A stretch of DNA of 64,000 nucleotides. It comes from Balanoglossus misakiensis. Its lineage: Eukaryota; Hemichordata. This document shows, one piece after another, positions 1 to 13,700 of this stretch. The first letter of the stretch is position 1. Every line of letters begins with the position of its first letter. The position numbers were made by a program, and so were the translations under genes. Below the pieces are notes generated by a model. It saw only the letters and a list, made by a program, of their open reading frames with translations, did not search any database and was not told the origin of the DNA. The DNA lies in assembly GCA_040954595.2 (NCBI GenBank), contig CM082591.2:8370001-8434000 (forward strand), written 5' to 3'.

Positions 1-559
1 AACACATTACCAAAGTACAACCCACCCGTGTTTGCAGAGAAATTAGATGAAGTCACATGGCGGAGTTCTCATCCTATCGGGATGCGTTTATCTCGGAATC
101 GGCTGCTTTTCCATCGTCGAGTTTGATTTCATGTCCGATTCACAGTCTAGTTATATGATGATCCCTGGTTGATATATATTTTTTCGGGCGGGGGGGGGGG
201 TGGTCATGGGATCAATAATTCGAGGCAGGAGAAGAAATATGTCGACAGCGCAAATTGCCATTTTCTCGCCTTGTTTCGTCGATTTTGACAACTTCAAAAG
301 AATTAAACTTCGCTCTGCATTGGTCGATTGGTCTTAAATTTTACCCATCTAACAAAACGACTTTGTAGTCGATAAAGTGCTCCCAGCTGGAATAAACGTT
401 GTTTCAATTCGACTCATCATGAATTTGATCCAATTTTCTAAAAACCTAACTTGCGGGCGCTGTTACTTCTCAATGAACGCTGGAAACGTAACACAAACTG
501 GTCGTTTTTTCATACTTGTGCTCTAAGTAGGATGTGTGGCCAACATTGTGACTTAATTT

Positions 560-1060
560 TTTGTTATTGACCTAATACCAAACGAGCTGATATGATCTTG
601 TTTCGAAAAACTGTCCCAAAACTGCCAAACTCGAATATTCAAACATCACCAAAATTGTACAATATCTTACATCAATCAGTATGAGGAACATGCTCACCAA
701 AGTTCAGAGCAATCTAACAGGTGGTTTCACAGACAAAAACTTCTGACGAAAAATTGCAACCTATAGGCAGCTTTATACTGAATTTTTAGAGAAATCTGCC
801 AATCACATTCATAGAAGATGTGGAAAAAATGACAAAAGTCATAAAAAGTAGAAAATTAACGATATTAGGTTCAAACTTATAGAGCTCTGTGATGTTGGTA
901 GTAGATATATGCATACCAATTTTCAGAGCAATCTGACCAGTAGTTTCCAGCTAATGTGTCTGAGAACAGCCAAAACAGAGAACAGAACAGCCAAAGTGAG
1001 TGAACAGAATAGCCAAAACTATCAACAGCGTTTAACTCCACATCTGTAAGCAGACAATTT
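560..1060. repeat. Degenerate repeat with TTCAGAGCAATCT motif
   Basis: ACCAAAGTTCAGAGCAATCT (about 696) and ACCAATTTTCAGAGCAATCT (about 915) recur about 220 bp apart, each followed by a GGT/AGT-GGTTT-like tail. No open reading frame is associated. Confidence 0.35.
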
Positions 1061-1867
1061 GTTGGAGCGATATTCAGGTCCTAAGAAAACTCAAACTTCA
1101 ATCAGACGGAACATACTGGTCATCACAATTGCCTTCTGATTGGAATCTGTATGGAAAAGCAACAACAAATACTGATCCTTGTCTGAAATCAAAGAGACAG
1201 ACAAAAGCACTCATTTTATCAGAATATTTATTTTAAGTATGCAAAAATCCTTACATGATATCTCTGTCTATTTATTTATCATGATAGGAAAATTGTTGGA
1301 ATAAAAATATCAAAGATATTCCTTCCTAATGCTGCATATAATATTTACATACTCTGGCAGTCTTGTAAGTACAATGAAATGTTAGTCAAAAGCTCTTCTT
1401 AAGAACTGAGTAAATCTCAGTACAAAAAGCAATATGTGGAATATACCAACTTAGCATCTTAGGGAAAATAAAAGAAATAAAGAAATTGAGGAATGGTGTC
1501 CCCCCTCCCCTTCAGCACTATACATGATTCTACAGCCTCATGGGGTCATTCTTCACACACACATAAAATGAATGGCTGATTACATGAAATATTTTCGAAA
1601 GTCAATAAGTGGTCACGAAAGGCTCTTGTTTTTGTTAAAATAAAAAAATGTTAGGAAATTCAAGAAAAGTAGAAAGCAATGTTGTGTGAATATTGATATT
1701 AAAAACACTTGATTTTAATCGTTTGGCAACTATGGTAACTTCCTTATAACAGACTATATTTCTTCACATGCATCTAATAGTTTGATTCTAACATACTTGT
1801 CACGGGTGTCGCTGTTCACCACAAAACCCACCAAAATGGTTTAAAGGTTTCACAAGACATAGGCCTA

Positions 1868-2225
1868 TAACATTTCTTAACTGAAATTGAAGAGGGACAG
1901 CATCAGTTCATATGTGTGGCCGGTCTGGCTACATAGGGGAACTGCTAAATTACACACATGTATGGGAGTTCACCTACAACAGAAGACACCAAAATTCATG
2001 CAAGTGAAAAATACAGAAGTACAATTGAAGACTTGACGCAGGTTCAGACACCAATTACATGTGCTGAAATGAGCCAGTAGAATGCACCAATATAAAAAGC
2101 TTCAAGCTACAGGTAAAGTACAAGGAAAACTAACCTGAAATTGAACAGAGACTCTTCAGTTCATACATGTGGCCGGTCTGCATACAGAGGTGAACTGACT
2201 AAGTATATGCATGGGGTCCTTTTAT
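1868..2225. repeat. Diverged direct repeat
   Basis: A segment of about 65 bp near 1880-1945, containing CAGTTCATATGTGTGGCCGG, recurs at 2136-2205 as CAGTTCATACATGTGGCCGG. This stretch (1-4,695) otherwise shows no supportable gene. It holds this repeat, degenerate 200-bp repeats at 560-960, and the two elements at 3.48-4.06 kb. Confidence 0.45.
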
Positions 2226-2439
2226 ATCAGCAATCTACACTATGGTGGCGCATTAGCTTGAGTTCATTAGTCAAATGAAACATCCTGGTGGTTTGCATAT
2301 AATTGAGATCATCAAATAGAATGTAAGTTCTATCATTACTAGAAAGGTGTTCACATGAATAAATGATTAAATGATGACTGCAAAGAATACAGGTGTTACA
2401 TACATACAGATATTATATATATATTCAAGTGAACAAATG

Positions 2440-2512
2440 GTTCGGTCCAAATCCATTGTTTCCTGTGGGAAAGTTGGATGTCTACACAGGGAATTGGGTG
2501 AAAGGTGAGAGT
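2440..2512. repeat. Short dispersed repeat, also at 21.48 kb
   Basis: GGTCCAAATCCATTGTTTCC followed by GGAAAGTTGG and ACAGGGAATTGGG closely matches 21483-21547 and its block copies (GGTCCAAATCCATTGTTTTC, TAAAGTTGG, ACAGGGAAATGGG). Confidence 0.45.
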
Positions 2513-3479
2513 GCTAAGAAAATAGGTCAATGGTAATTTTCCATTTTTATCTAAATTGAATACATGTGTGGGCTTAATCTTTTCCAATAATGCTGACACA
2601 CAAAAAGTTAATTGTTTTACCAAACTTTCCTTGAGAGTTGAATGAAGGCACTTGATATTAGCACAGAGACCGATTTTTTCCACACACCACTTTTCTCTTT
2701 TCATAGAGCTCCATTCAAATTTTGTACACAACAATTGTCACTACCCAAGCCCAAACTTTCAAATTACAATGTGACATTTCAAAACACTGTTAGACTCCCC
2801 AATGAAACATTAACTCTGGATCAGCATCCCTTCAAATTAGTGATAGCCCTGGGGTGAGTTTCATTAATTTTGTTATAATGGTGTTTTTTAATTGTTTGGC
2901 TGTGACAGAAATTACTACATGGAAGTATAAACATGTTATGTCCACACATATGCTGTAGGTTCAGCTTCAATTCAATTTTCATCAATCAGATCATAACAAA
3001 TTATTCAACAGAAAAAAAACAAAAAATGAACATCAAGAGCTGGTGACTTAATGGCTTTCACATGATAAATATATACGTGTGAACATTGCCCCATGCTAGA
3101 GTGTAATATTAACACGTCTCATACAACCTACAATTCTCTGTATATAACGAAACACATTCATTATAGCTGGATTAGTTGGTTCACAGGTAATCTGTAACCA
3201 GATAGGCTGACTTGAGCAATCCATGTTTTTGCAAGAGTTGTATTTTCACTGTTATATTGTGACTTCTTTGATGTAATGCTCAACTGAACACAAGAGTATC
3301 AGAATTGGACAGATGAATGACCAATAACACAAAGTCTGTGATTGGGGAATACAAATGATAAGTACACAACTGGAAGTTCTGTCACTCAAAGTTATGTCTA
3401 TTGCTCTCTTCCCTGAGGGAGCGATAGAGAGCAACTTTAGAGATACGTTCTCCAATTTACTGATCAGGAATAATTGAAA

Positions 3480-3855
3480 TATTAGTCTAGTATATAGCTG
3501 TATTTTGTCTGCTTGCTTCAAAAAACTATGCATGCCACTGCCCCAATAAAGCCTGATACCCCTTGCTGGGAATTGAGATGTAATTAGCATTACTTTGAAG
3601 TCAATCACAGACTTTGTTTTTCCAATGATTGGTCAAAGGATACATATGTGTGATTGAGGATGGGTACCATTTTGAATTGAAATTAACCTAGCCTTCACTG
3701 TAACTTTACACACACTCGCCATTGATCAGTTTATGTGTGTGACTTCAAGGGGGATGCTAGTTACATCACAATTCCCAGCAAGGGCTATCAGGCTTTATTG
3801 GGCCAGTGGCATGCATGACTCTAGATGTTCGTTTTGGAAGCAGAAAAAAACTGGC
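3480..3855. mobile_element. Foldback element
   Basis: The arm 3527-3592 (CACTGCCCCAATAAAGCCTG, then TGCTGGGAATTG) is the complement of 3756-3820 (CAATTCCCAGCA, then CAGGCTTTATTGGGCCAGTG). Weaker pairing continues on both sides (TATATAGC and GCTATATA). It lies immediately beside a family A MITE. Confidence 0.6.
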
Positions 3856-3859
3856 TATA

Positions 3860-4064
3860 TACTGTAAAACATGAAATTTTCGCAACAGGAAATTTTCGCA
3901 ATATCAAAAACTGTTATGCAACGATTAATTTTCGCATTCTCGAATTTCAATTCATCATTATTTCTGAAAAACATTTTTATGCGACTTTTTAGTTTTCAGG
4001 TTTTTTTGGCTCTTGCATGATTCGTGCAAAATTATCGCTCATGAAAATTTCCTGTTTTACAGTA
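3860..4064. mobile_element. MITE family A (TACTGTAAAACA ends)
   Basis: It is bounded by TACTGTAAAACA and its complement TGTTTTACAGTA, with internal TTTTCGCA/TTTTCGCG motifs and no coding capacity. At about 205 bp it is the cleanest single copy of the commonest small inverted-repeat family in the window. Confidence 0.7.
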
Positions 4065-4695
4065 CATCTTAAGTATTTTTTTTTCACACCAGAAGACAAT
4101 GCATAGTTGCTTTGTGTATGGCAGACTTTGTATTACGATAGACACTGACAACCAGTTACATCTGTCTAGCATACAAATATGGTCATATTGAAATAAGGCA
4201 TTACAATGGAAACAAAGTAAAGCTAATGCAAGAATTAGTACAGAACAAATCTATTCTGTTACTACACTGGAATAACCATTCCGTGTTATTTGATCTGTTT
4301 AAAAATTATTTTCTTTTATAATCAAGGAACTAAACACTGAAGAATGAATGGAGGTGATAGCTTTGGAATGGATGTGTGTGTACAGGAAATACTGATGAGA
4401 ATGATAAATATTCCAAATCCCCAACACTTGACTGTCTGGAATATTTGAAAATTCCTGCATACCTTGAGAAATTTCTGACATTTCTTTGGGGATCTGGGTT
4501 TCATTTAGTATATAGAAGTTACAATGGTAATGAAGGCATGAACAGTCTCCTGTTCATTATAGTCAGTTTCCTGTATGAATTTATTGATTCAGAATATCAA
4601 AAAGACTCATGTCATCAGCCAGCAGACTACTTCTTGATTGTTGCTGTGTTTGTTGCATGCTGGCCGGGTGCCAAGCCCATCTGAGGTACCTGTGG

Positions 4696-4797
4696 TCACG
4701 GCTGTGGCTGGTGTCGCCATGTTTGTTGTGTTGCTGCTGGTTGTTGTGGTGGTGGTGGAATGCTTGCTTGTGTTCCGTTGGCTTGTTGTTGCTGCTG
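4696..4797 (-). CDS. Probable last exon, Gln/Pro-rich tail
   Basis: After acceptor CATTCAATAG, phase 0 reading gives QQQQQANGTQASIPPPPQQP, then AATQQTWRHQPQP and TGA (4696-4698). It continues the Gln-rich character and phase of the 6635-6878 exon. Another frame is also open and ends LLADDMSLFDILNQ at 4581, so the reading frame is not certain. No strong polyadenylation signal was singled out downstream. Confidence 0.35.
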   Translation of the reverse strand, partial: QQQQQANGTQASIPPPPQQPAATQQTWRHQPQP

Positions 4798-7700
4798 CTA
4801 TTGAATGCAAACAAAATGGCTTTCTTTTTAAAGTCACTTCACAGAATGTGGTAATGTGTCAGGAGACAGCTTTGTTTAACGTTGTTCACATTTGTCAATC
4901 AGACTGAAATTTAGGGCGGCATATAGTAACTATGGCAAATAGATTTAGGCTGTGTCTAAAATTTGATGGTTAGTTTCAGGACCCCCATTAACCTAATTAA
5001 TTATGTACATGCCTAATTCTACACTAACCAATCGATCTTTAGATTTTGTAGGACATAAATCAGTTTAGGATCAACACTTTTTGACAAAATTTTGGGTATA
5101 CACAGCAGATAATCCTTGGCATTCTGTAGTAACCCTGGGAATCGCTTGGGCCAGGTGAACACTGCTTGCAGCTTTAATTCACTATGTAATCAGATGCAGA
5201 CATTTTGAAAACAACGTGATTAAAATTCTAAGGAAACTTTTGTTAAAGGGTTATGATCGACTAATGCGCATGTGCTAAAGCAGAAACTCTGGGTACAAAA
5301 ACTTTATCAATGACACAATTCTGTCTATACAACAGACAATATGGCGGCAACCATAGTCTGTGTTGTAGATTTGGAAAAGACAGCAAATTAAGTGAAAAGA
5401 AGAGACAAAACAAAAGTCTTCTGATATGGTGTGCAAGAAATATGGAAGGAAGCGATGGCAGTCCACTATTTGAATGCACACACATAAAATTTGCAGATAT
5501 TTGGATTGGACGTTATTTTGTACACACAAATTACGCACATGTGCCTAAGAGTAAGAGGATTCTCGGCATTTAAAACTCACTAACTGTCTGCCAGAGGTTA
5601 TCATCAGTGATTCCACACTGGTACCATGGAACAACTAGAAGTGTCAAAAATAAGACAGGGTTCGACATACACGCTGGCCCACTATCCCGAGTCTAGTAAT
5701 TTTCGGTAAGGACCAGTAAAATGTTTTTGCCGGTAGTCCGGCGGGATAGTGACTTTCAGACGTAAACACGCTAAACATCGTCGTTTGTTTTGCCATGATC
5801 AGCGTGAGTGAAAGTGGACCGTTGTTCTGTTAATGATCATCACCCCCGTGTATTTTGAACATCGTAAGGCAATGCATTGAATTCAGCTCTTCCAGCAAGT
5901 GGCCGCACTCGCTTGATTTCCTGTGTGTGTCTCTGGGGACGCAAAGAATGCATATGCGTCTTTTCCTAATTTGCATATTTTGAATGGGTTATCAGTCTGA
6001 CTGTATGCTTACAAATTGATACATTTAGGTCTGCCTTGACTTGAACGCGTCAAGTGTACAGGTTGTTATGGAAGTTTCTTTTTGATAAAGCGATTGCAAA
6101 GCCAATGTAGATTCAACAAAGATAAATTCCCAGCTCTTATACTTAGTCTTTTGGCCTGTGACAATTGTACATTTGGCCTCATTTCCAGCATGCCATATGC
6201 ATACCTCTCAATACATCCCTTTCCAGATTCCCTTTGCTCCGAAAAATGTGAAAATCATGATAATTGTTGACAGGACTAGCAAATATTTCACAGGACCACT
6301 GAATTATACATTTTACTGGTCCTGCGGGATAGTGAACATTTTATACCGGTGTCGAACCCAGTAAGACTGAGACAAGATTTGTTGTATTCCTCTGTCTAAT
6401 TTAGGTCTGCTTTGGGCAAACAGTGCATTGAGTTTATTCTGTGTGACTGTCAGGTCCCCAATACATTAAAATAAGTTTGGGAATGGAACAGACCATGTTA
6501 TTTGTAACATCAAGAAAGCTCCTTTTTTGAGAAAAATGATTTCATTTTTCCCCACATAACAATTCCCAGGAGTGACACAGGTTTCAGTCTTGGTTTTCAA
6601 AGTATTCACTGTTCACATTATTGAGACAACTTACTTGTAAGAGGTGTCTTAGTTGTTGATGTGTTGATTTTACATTGGATGGCTGTGCTGGCACTGCTTG
6701 TTGTTGTTGTTGTTGGGCTCTCTGTTGTTGTAACCTTTGTAATTGCTGTTGTTGTTGATGTTGTTGTCTTAGTGCTATGAGTTGACTTTGTCTTGCATGT
6801 TGATCTTGCTGTTGTTTCAATTCAATTTCTTTTTTTCTGTGCCATCTCTAGATTCTTCTGCAGTGCTTGAATATTCCTCTGAAAGATCAAACAAAGAAAA
6901 GTGTAAACAGTCAAACATTGTCATGTGTCAATCTACCTACAGGTAACATGACTACAGGAGCCTCAGCCAATCCAAGCTTTTCACTTGTGAGACTATTGAA
7001 AACAATTTAAAGCTCAGTAACTCCAACTTAGGGTTATTTCCTCAATAATTTTGTTTTGGTGGTCACCTTTCATTGAACAATGAATGGGCAAGTGCTCGCT
7101 CACTTCTTCAGTGAATTTCACTGTTTGTTTATCTTATCATAAAAACTTGGGCACCGCAGTCCTTTGGACAAAAATATTCATGTGTGGTGATTTAAAATCA
7201 ATGTTGCAAGAAGCAGAATTAATCACAGGATTAATGGCTTCTGATTGAAAAATACTAAATGCTTAATATGTCATATGTCACACACAGAGTGATCACATTA
7301 GTCAATTGGACTGCTGTTCCAAAGGACTAAAATGATTGCAACGTTTTAATATTATATTTATTTTACAAAACCTTGCATCTGAGCTTTACTTTAAAGTACT
7401 TCCATTTACTAGTAGTACAAGTACACATCAGTTAACATTGACAGCTAGGCATGACGTCATAGATGTAGGACTTCAAAATTGATATTCTGAACAGTGAGGG
7501 CGCTCTATCATAGTGGGTTTTAATGAACATGTGTATTTAATTTCATGAATCAGATATATCGATGAAAACTGCGTATTTTAACATACGCTTATAGTTAATG
7601 CATTTGCAGTATCTAGTCATATTACAGTAATACACCAGACATGTTCTTAACTCAACTCAATGTGTGTAAGTTCAATTTCTGACCATACTCAGATTACCCA

Positions 7701-10700
7701 AGTCCCTGTGACCAACTATACTGCAAGTATACAGAATTGAACTCCAGAAAAACAAGTCACCTTCAATACTTGAACTGGAGCCACATCCAAAACTTGACTT
7801 TGAGATCTTTTATCAAATCAGTTCTCCTATTAGAATTAGAACTCCCATGCAATTTTTGTGACAGGAGAGAAAATTTAAATTGGACACCTGCAATCTGAAT
7901 AATTTCTTCAGTCCCTTTGGTGTTAGACGGGTTTGACTGTACTTGAAAGTGCAGTTGATATACACAACAAAAATGCAAAAAAATATAATTGTAGACAGTC
8001 AGAATTTTGAGGCTGGGAATCATTTACATAGTTACCAGAGTCAATACTGTCACAGTAGTCCATTTCTCTATGTACCAAATTGTAATAAAACATTGCTATG
8101 CAGTCATGTTACCCTTCCAAGACGTGAACACGAGGCCAGAGTAAAAACTTGATTGTCTTGTGTATCAACACTATAGTTGGGACTGACTTTCCACAGCCAC
8201 ATTTTATTGTAAGGTCAGTTTTACACTCAACTTGTATCATGTATACAACAAACTAGATGAGCTCGAGCAGTACTCTGTAACCTACTGGCCTCCTTTTTCA
8301 CATTGTCTGCTTGGAGATGACACCTTATTTTGGAAGTGTGCCCTCTTTATGAAAAAGTGTATAATGTCATAATTCATGAAGTGTTCTGTTACATGTGTAA
8401 CAGACAGAAATCAACACAAGTGCAGTCAAACCTGTCTATTGTGGCTAGTGAAGGGACTTTCCTAAACTGGCCATTATACCTGGTAAAAAAGTCAATTAAG
8501 GCCAAAAAAAAAAAAGAGTTTTGTTTAGCGTCCAAGCAAAATCTCAAAATTGATGCGGTGACGCGGCTTCTTTTTTTTTTTTTTTTTTATTCTGCGAAAC
8601 AAGAACAGCAAATATTTCTTTAATAGTCCAAAATTAAGGGGGGATTTGGTCAAAGTAGGGGGGAATCATGATTTGCATAATTTATGTTAATTAGGTAAAC
8701 ATCAAGGAATGACAATTTTGAACGTTAACTTACTAACTGCCTTCATTCCATATTAAAAACAGCATAAGTAAATTACAACATTTTACATATGAACTTGACA
8801 CCATATTAACAGTTTTTTCTACTTTAAATTAGTAGATTTTGCAGAGGAAGACACCAGCTTGCATAACTTTCAGGGCATGTAATTTAAAAAATGCTGGAGA
8901 GCTGAAAATAACTTTCCTGAAATTTATTACACAAGTGGTAGGAGAGTGACTGATTAACTGCTCCCCTGGCAAGTAGAGTGAAATGAATAAAATAAATGCA
9001 ACTGCAAAAACAATAGTGTCTTTCTTTAATACTATACCTGAGAAAACAATTTCTTGTTTGATTTTAAAAGTTTCAGTTTTATAGCTACCAAAATATTAGA
9101 TTGTGAAACCATATATATTTCTTCAGATTTCTGCCTACACTTCCCCATCTGTGGCTAGGCACACTACTCAAATAAACAGTCCCTATACATATTGAATTAC
9201 TTTCCTTCCTAAGTAAGAAAACTAAGTCATGGAAAACTGATACATTCTTGATAATCGCCATGGCAGGAACGCAGTTTCTTTAATTTGCATAAAATTGTTA
9301 CATTCTGCCAACCCAATTTCAAAAGTCGCCATAACAACAAGTTCACTTGAGTGCAGAGTGTGTGCTCTAAATTTAGACGGTATCCAGATAGGCTGTTCCA
9401 ACAATTGCACACTATAGCCCTGGAGCTAAATTACACGTAAATGAATGTGAAAGTCATCTACAACATAGTTTTGGGGGGGTGGGAAGTTAAAATGTATAGG
9501 CCAGCACGCAGTAATATCGGCCGTTTTCCCAGTGTTTTGACTGACGGTACGTGCTATGGAGGCTTGGACGCGCATGTACTGGCCGGGTGGGCTGCTCACG
9601 AAGGGGCGATTGTCGCCCCCTGAACTTGTTACAAGGGGCGCTTCAAGTGCAAAAGAGGGGGAATCGCGCGATCGCGCGTCCTGGAGAAAACACTGATTTC
9701 CGGGTTCGAAAATTATGAAAAAAAAGCCTCGATGCGCATGTTTAAAAGTGACGCGCGCGAGGACGCTAAACAAAACTCTTTTTTTTTGGCCTAATGTAGA
9801 TATAAATTACACAGGGACTAGAATAATGTGGCCACTATATAGAGGTGGCCACTCACAGAGGTTTGACTGTATGTTAATTTGTGCCATGAATAGCAGACAT
9901 TTACCAATGACAGTACAATGTATGATTTCAGTGTCACATATCCGTGTATTAGACACTTACATTGTACAAACACATACATCTTACTTTCTCTCCAAATTGT
10001 AGATACTCACCAACACGTGTATGTTGAATCCTGGTCTGCAACCACACTGGTAACGGGCTGGTGTGTTGTAACATACTTGTTGGTATGGCGACCAACCAGC
10101 TTGATCGCACTCATTGTCATCTGTGGGGAAAACACAAATATCATAAATTGTGTATGAATGAATACATCTGAATTACAGTTGTCCTTGAGTGCACATTTGA
10201 AAATATACGACAAGAGAAAAAAATTGAAAGAAACTTAATAAATATCATCTGGCATATAACTTGGTCATATCATATGTTTATCTGTACCAGTACTGTATAC
10301 TGATGAACAAACAATGTAGTAACCACATTACATTTTACAAGCTAGTGTTCTGCAAGCCAAAAATATCACACACGAGACAACAAACTCAATTTTTTTTAAA
10401 TGTGTAACTTTGGAAAGTGCCTGATAACTTGTATTTATTATTTTTTTTACATGGTGACTCGCTGTAATCTTTGTCACTTACAACTTGTTTAAGCGCTCTT
10501 TTGAGGCAGGAAATTCCAAGCCATTGTTGGCCTATCCCCTCCCCACTCAAATAAAAACTTACCTAAACAATTGACATGATCTGCACTCATAGAGAAACCA
10601 TCATCACCACAATTACAGCTAAATCCACCCTCTGCATTGAGACAACCTCCAACACAGACAGAATCTGAACACTCATTCACATCTGAAAATAGAGAAAAAA

Positions 10701-13700
10701 AACATCCATTGTAATTATTCAAGTCAATACCAATCCTCCCTTCCATTAACAATTTCCCTAAAGGGAACAAATTCACATGGCTTTGAAATTAAGTATTAAC
10801 AGTGATATTTTAATATTTCTAACGGACACGACTTTTATAAACGTTGAGTCTTTTTGTGGATTTGTAGAAATTATCTACAAACTGAGCTGTCAGGTCATGG
10901 CTGTTTGTGCTTTGGCATGCACACATATCCCAGAATGCCCAACAGGGTTGGCAGTGAAATTGATAAACTCTTGATTTCAAACTCGTAGATCTCAATAGAT
11001 TCTCACACTCCTGGCATGCTGAGAGTGTGGGATCAGAGTGTGAGAACAAATCAATCCCACATTCTCACTGAATTGAAAGCTGTATATGATGCGAGCGCTG
11101 ATTGGATGACAAAGCGTTATTTAATAACGTGCGCTAAATGTTATCCAATGACGTGATACAGAAACTACAATGTGCCAGATGACAGTTCAAGAGTCATTTA
11201 TTCTATGTTTTAAGACGAATTGGGCTAATTTATGGCCATGTGAGAAATATAATCTCACACACCAAGGTCCTGGGATCATATTTCGCACACTCGTCAGGGA
11301 TATATTTTGTCCCACACTCGCCTGCAGCTTGTTTGGGACAGAAAATCCACAATTCATGTGAGAGCTATGAAATTTGTACAGTCCTATGAACCTAAAACAT
11401 GAAAAAAAAATGTTTGCTTGTTGGTAGTTTCCCGGAACAATTAAAAACCGCGTCTCCTCATCAATTTTGACATTTTGAAAGATGCTAAACAAAACTCATA
11501 TTTTGGCCTTATCGGTAGCAGAGTGACGTCATTTTCTGGGTAGCCAGAACTCACTTCCGGCACAGCATTTGGGTGTTTCACATTTCTCCGTTGTTGCTGG
11601 CTTATCTGTCGACAAGCAAGGTAACCTAAATAAGGGATTTATAAGTGGCCTTGACAGTGACCTTCACATAAGACTTCTTGACCCTATGACCTTTCATGTG
11701 ATGAGCAGTTGCCAAAATAACTTTCTCTTTGTGACCAATCCAGACCGAACACTTTTCTATTCTACTACACAGAACAAACTAAACGCAAAGTAACTCATGA
11801 AGGAAAACGCTGACAAAATCTATGCCTACCAGTAATTTTCAAATCAGGTAACTGCATCTGAATTTATACAAATTAATTGAATATTGCCTTTGTGGTTGTC
11901 TGATGTCAATTTTTAATTGAAGAGTTGTTGTGTTAGAGTTAACTTGCGTGAATTGCTTGCCTTTCATTCTGACAGTCAATTATAATTTGAGGATGCAGCT
12001 CCCACTTCTAGATTGAAAATATGAAATATTTAAAATATATGTATTTATATTTTAATGTAAAACACTATATCACAAGTCATCCTTTCACCAGAGGTGGGCC
12101 AAACCGTAAAGGAAACTGTGAACAATCATTCAATGCTCAGATATTTGGATTGACAATTCTACTCTTTGGCACAATATTCAATTTCAAACATTTTTGAATA
12201 CAGTAATAAATGCATTTAATATTGCATGTATTAAATTTTGCTATTTTACAATTGGGGCCAGTGGGTGAGCATTTCAAAAAAAGAAAAGTCACTGTTTGTT
12301 CCTTTGATTTGTGTATCATTTGATCCCTGCAACCGTACACTTTCATTGACGAGAAGTGTCAAAACATCCACAGGTCTATTCATTGAATGTGAGGTGCAAA
12401 GCTAGAAATGGAGATGTTACAAGTAGTGCATGAGCGTCGTATGTGGAAATCTAATGGTTGGAGGCGAGAAATAAAAATCGCATTGTTTGTTGTTTGCACA
12501 TGCGCACAAAGTCATTAAATATGGTGTCCTTCATGTCATTTCGGGAACGATCGCGATCGTCGACGAAAAAAGTTGTTGCATCTGTCTCACGAGAGCATCA
12601 TCTCGTTTTGACAACTGAAAATCGTATGCCAAACACTCAGGGGCATGTTTCGGAGCCAGCGCTGAAGGTAGGAGTGGCTATTTGTGCATGACGTGCAAAG
12701 CAAGCATCAGAAAGTTTTGCGAGGATCGATCGTTGGACTTCAGCCACTTACTTGACAAAAAAGGCCAGAAAGGTGGAAGTAACGGACACAGGCAGCATGG
12801 GGGACAAAGAATAAAACTGGCAAGGTGGGAGAGTTCTTCATCCACGTCGACGAGTAGCAAGGAAATAGGCAGCGAAGGTTCCGGCTGTGACTACCGGAGT
12901 TGGTTATCTGCGGCAGGTGCATGTGGATTGCTGCCACCCGATGTCATTGTCAGTATTCTCCATCACGTAAATGTCACTGATATTGTGAATTTCACATCAT
13001 CATGTTAATTTTTGAATACATTTCAAGCTGATCCTATAATTTGGCGTCAGAAATTTATTCATGATTTTCCAGAGAAGTATGCCACACTGATATCTCATAA
13101 GGCAGGCTTTTTTGATAACACCACATCATGGTTTGAAATTTACAAATTATCGAAATTTTCTGATCTCAACCACCAAAATGACACACAACAATATTTAAGT
13201 CTGATCAAAGCACTGTTTGTTCAAATGAATAATGCTTCACGGAAATTAATGACCTGAAGGAAAAGTTGGCACCAACACAAAAATCTCTCAGTGATATTTT
13301 GACCATGTCACCATCCAAACCACTCACAGTAACACAAGAAAAAATCTTCAAAACTATGACAGTAGTTAACGAAAGAAGGAGTTTGGATGGAACCATAAAA
13401 GCTGTTAGTTCCAGAGGAAGTCCAAAAGTGTATATTGCAATACCCCAGACAGAAACATCATCGATAGAAGCTACAGAAAGAACAAAAAGAGCCAGGTGTC
13501 AGCTGATGGAGAACATTGAAAAAATGCAGTGTGTCGGGTGCATTTTTGATATGTTGTTCTAGACACCTCTCCGAAATATATTCTGAAAAAAGAAATTCTG
13601 TTGCAATTTGTGGTGGGTTAGGTGCCCAAATCTCGTAGATTTTCTAGACTAATAGGTGATCGTAATATTGATTTGTACTCACCACAGGACGATTTTCTCC

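Noticed and set aside
60-170. Short plus-strand frame starting CACATGGCGG (MAEFSSYRDAF...)
   Set aside because: It is only 34 codons with no convincing donor or family match. It could be the start of a gene running the other way from the VWC locus, but it cannot be supported.
2396-3608. Minus-strand open frames of 112 and 118 codons
   Set aside because: No domain resemblance or splice support. The second overlaps a foldback element.
4609-4907. Leucine- and valine-rich plus-strand open frames (poly-Leu tracts)
   Set aside because: They are antisense reading of the CAG/CAA repeats of the Gln-rich minus-strand exon.
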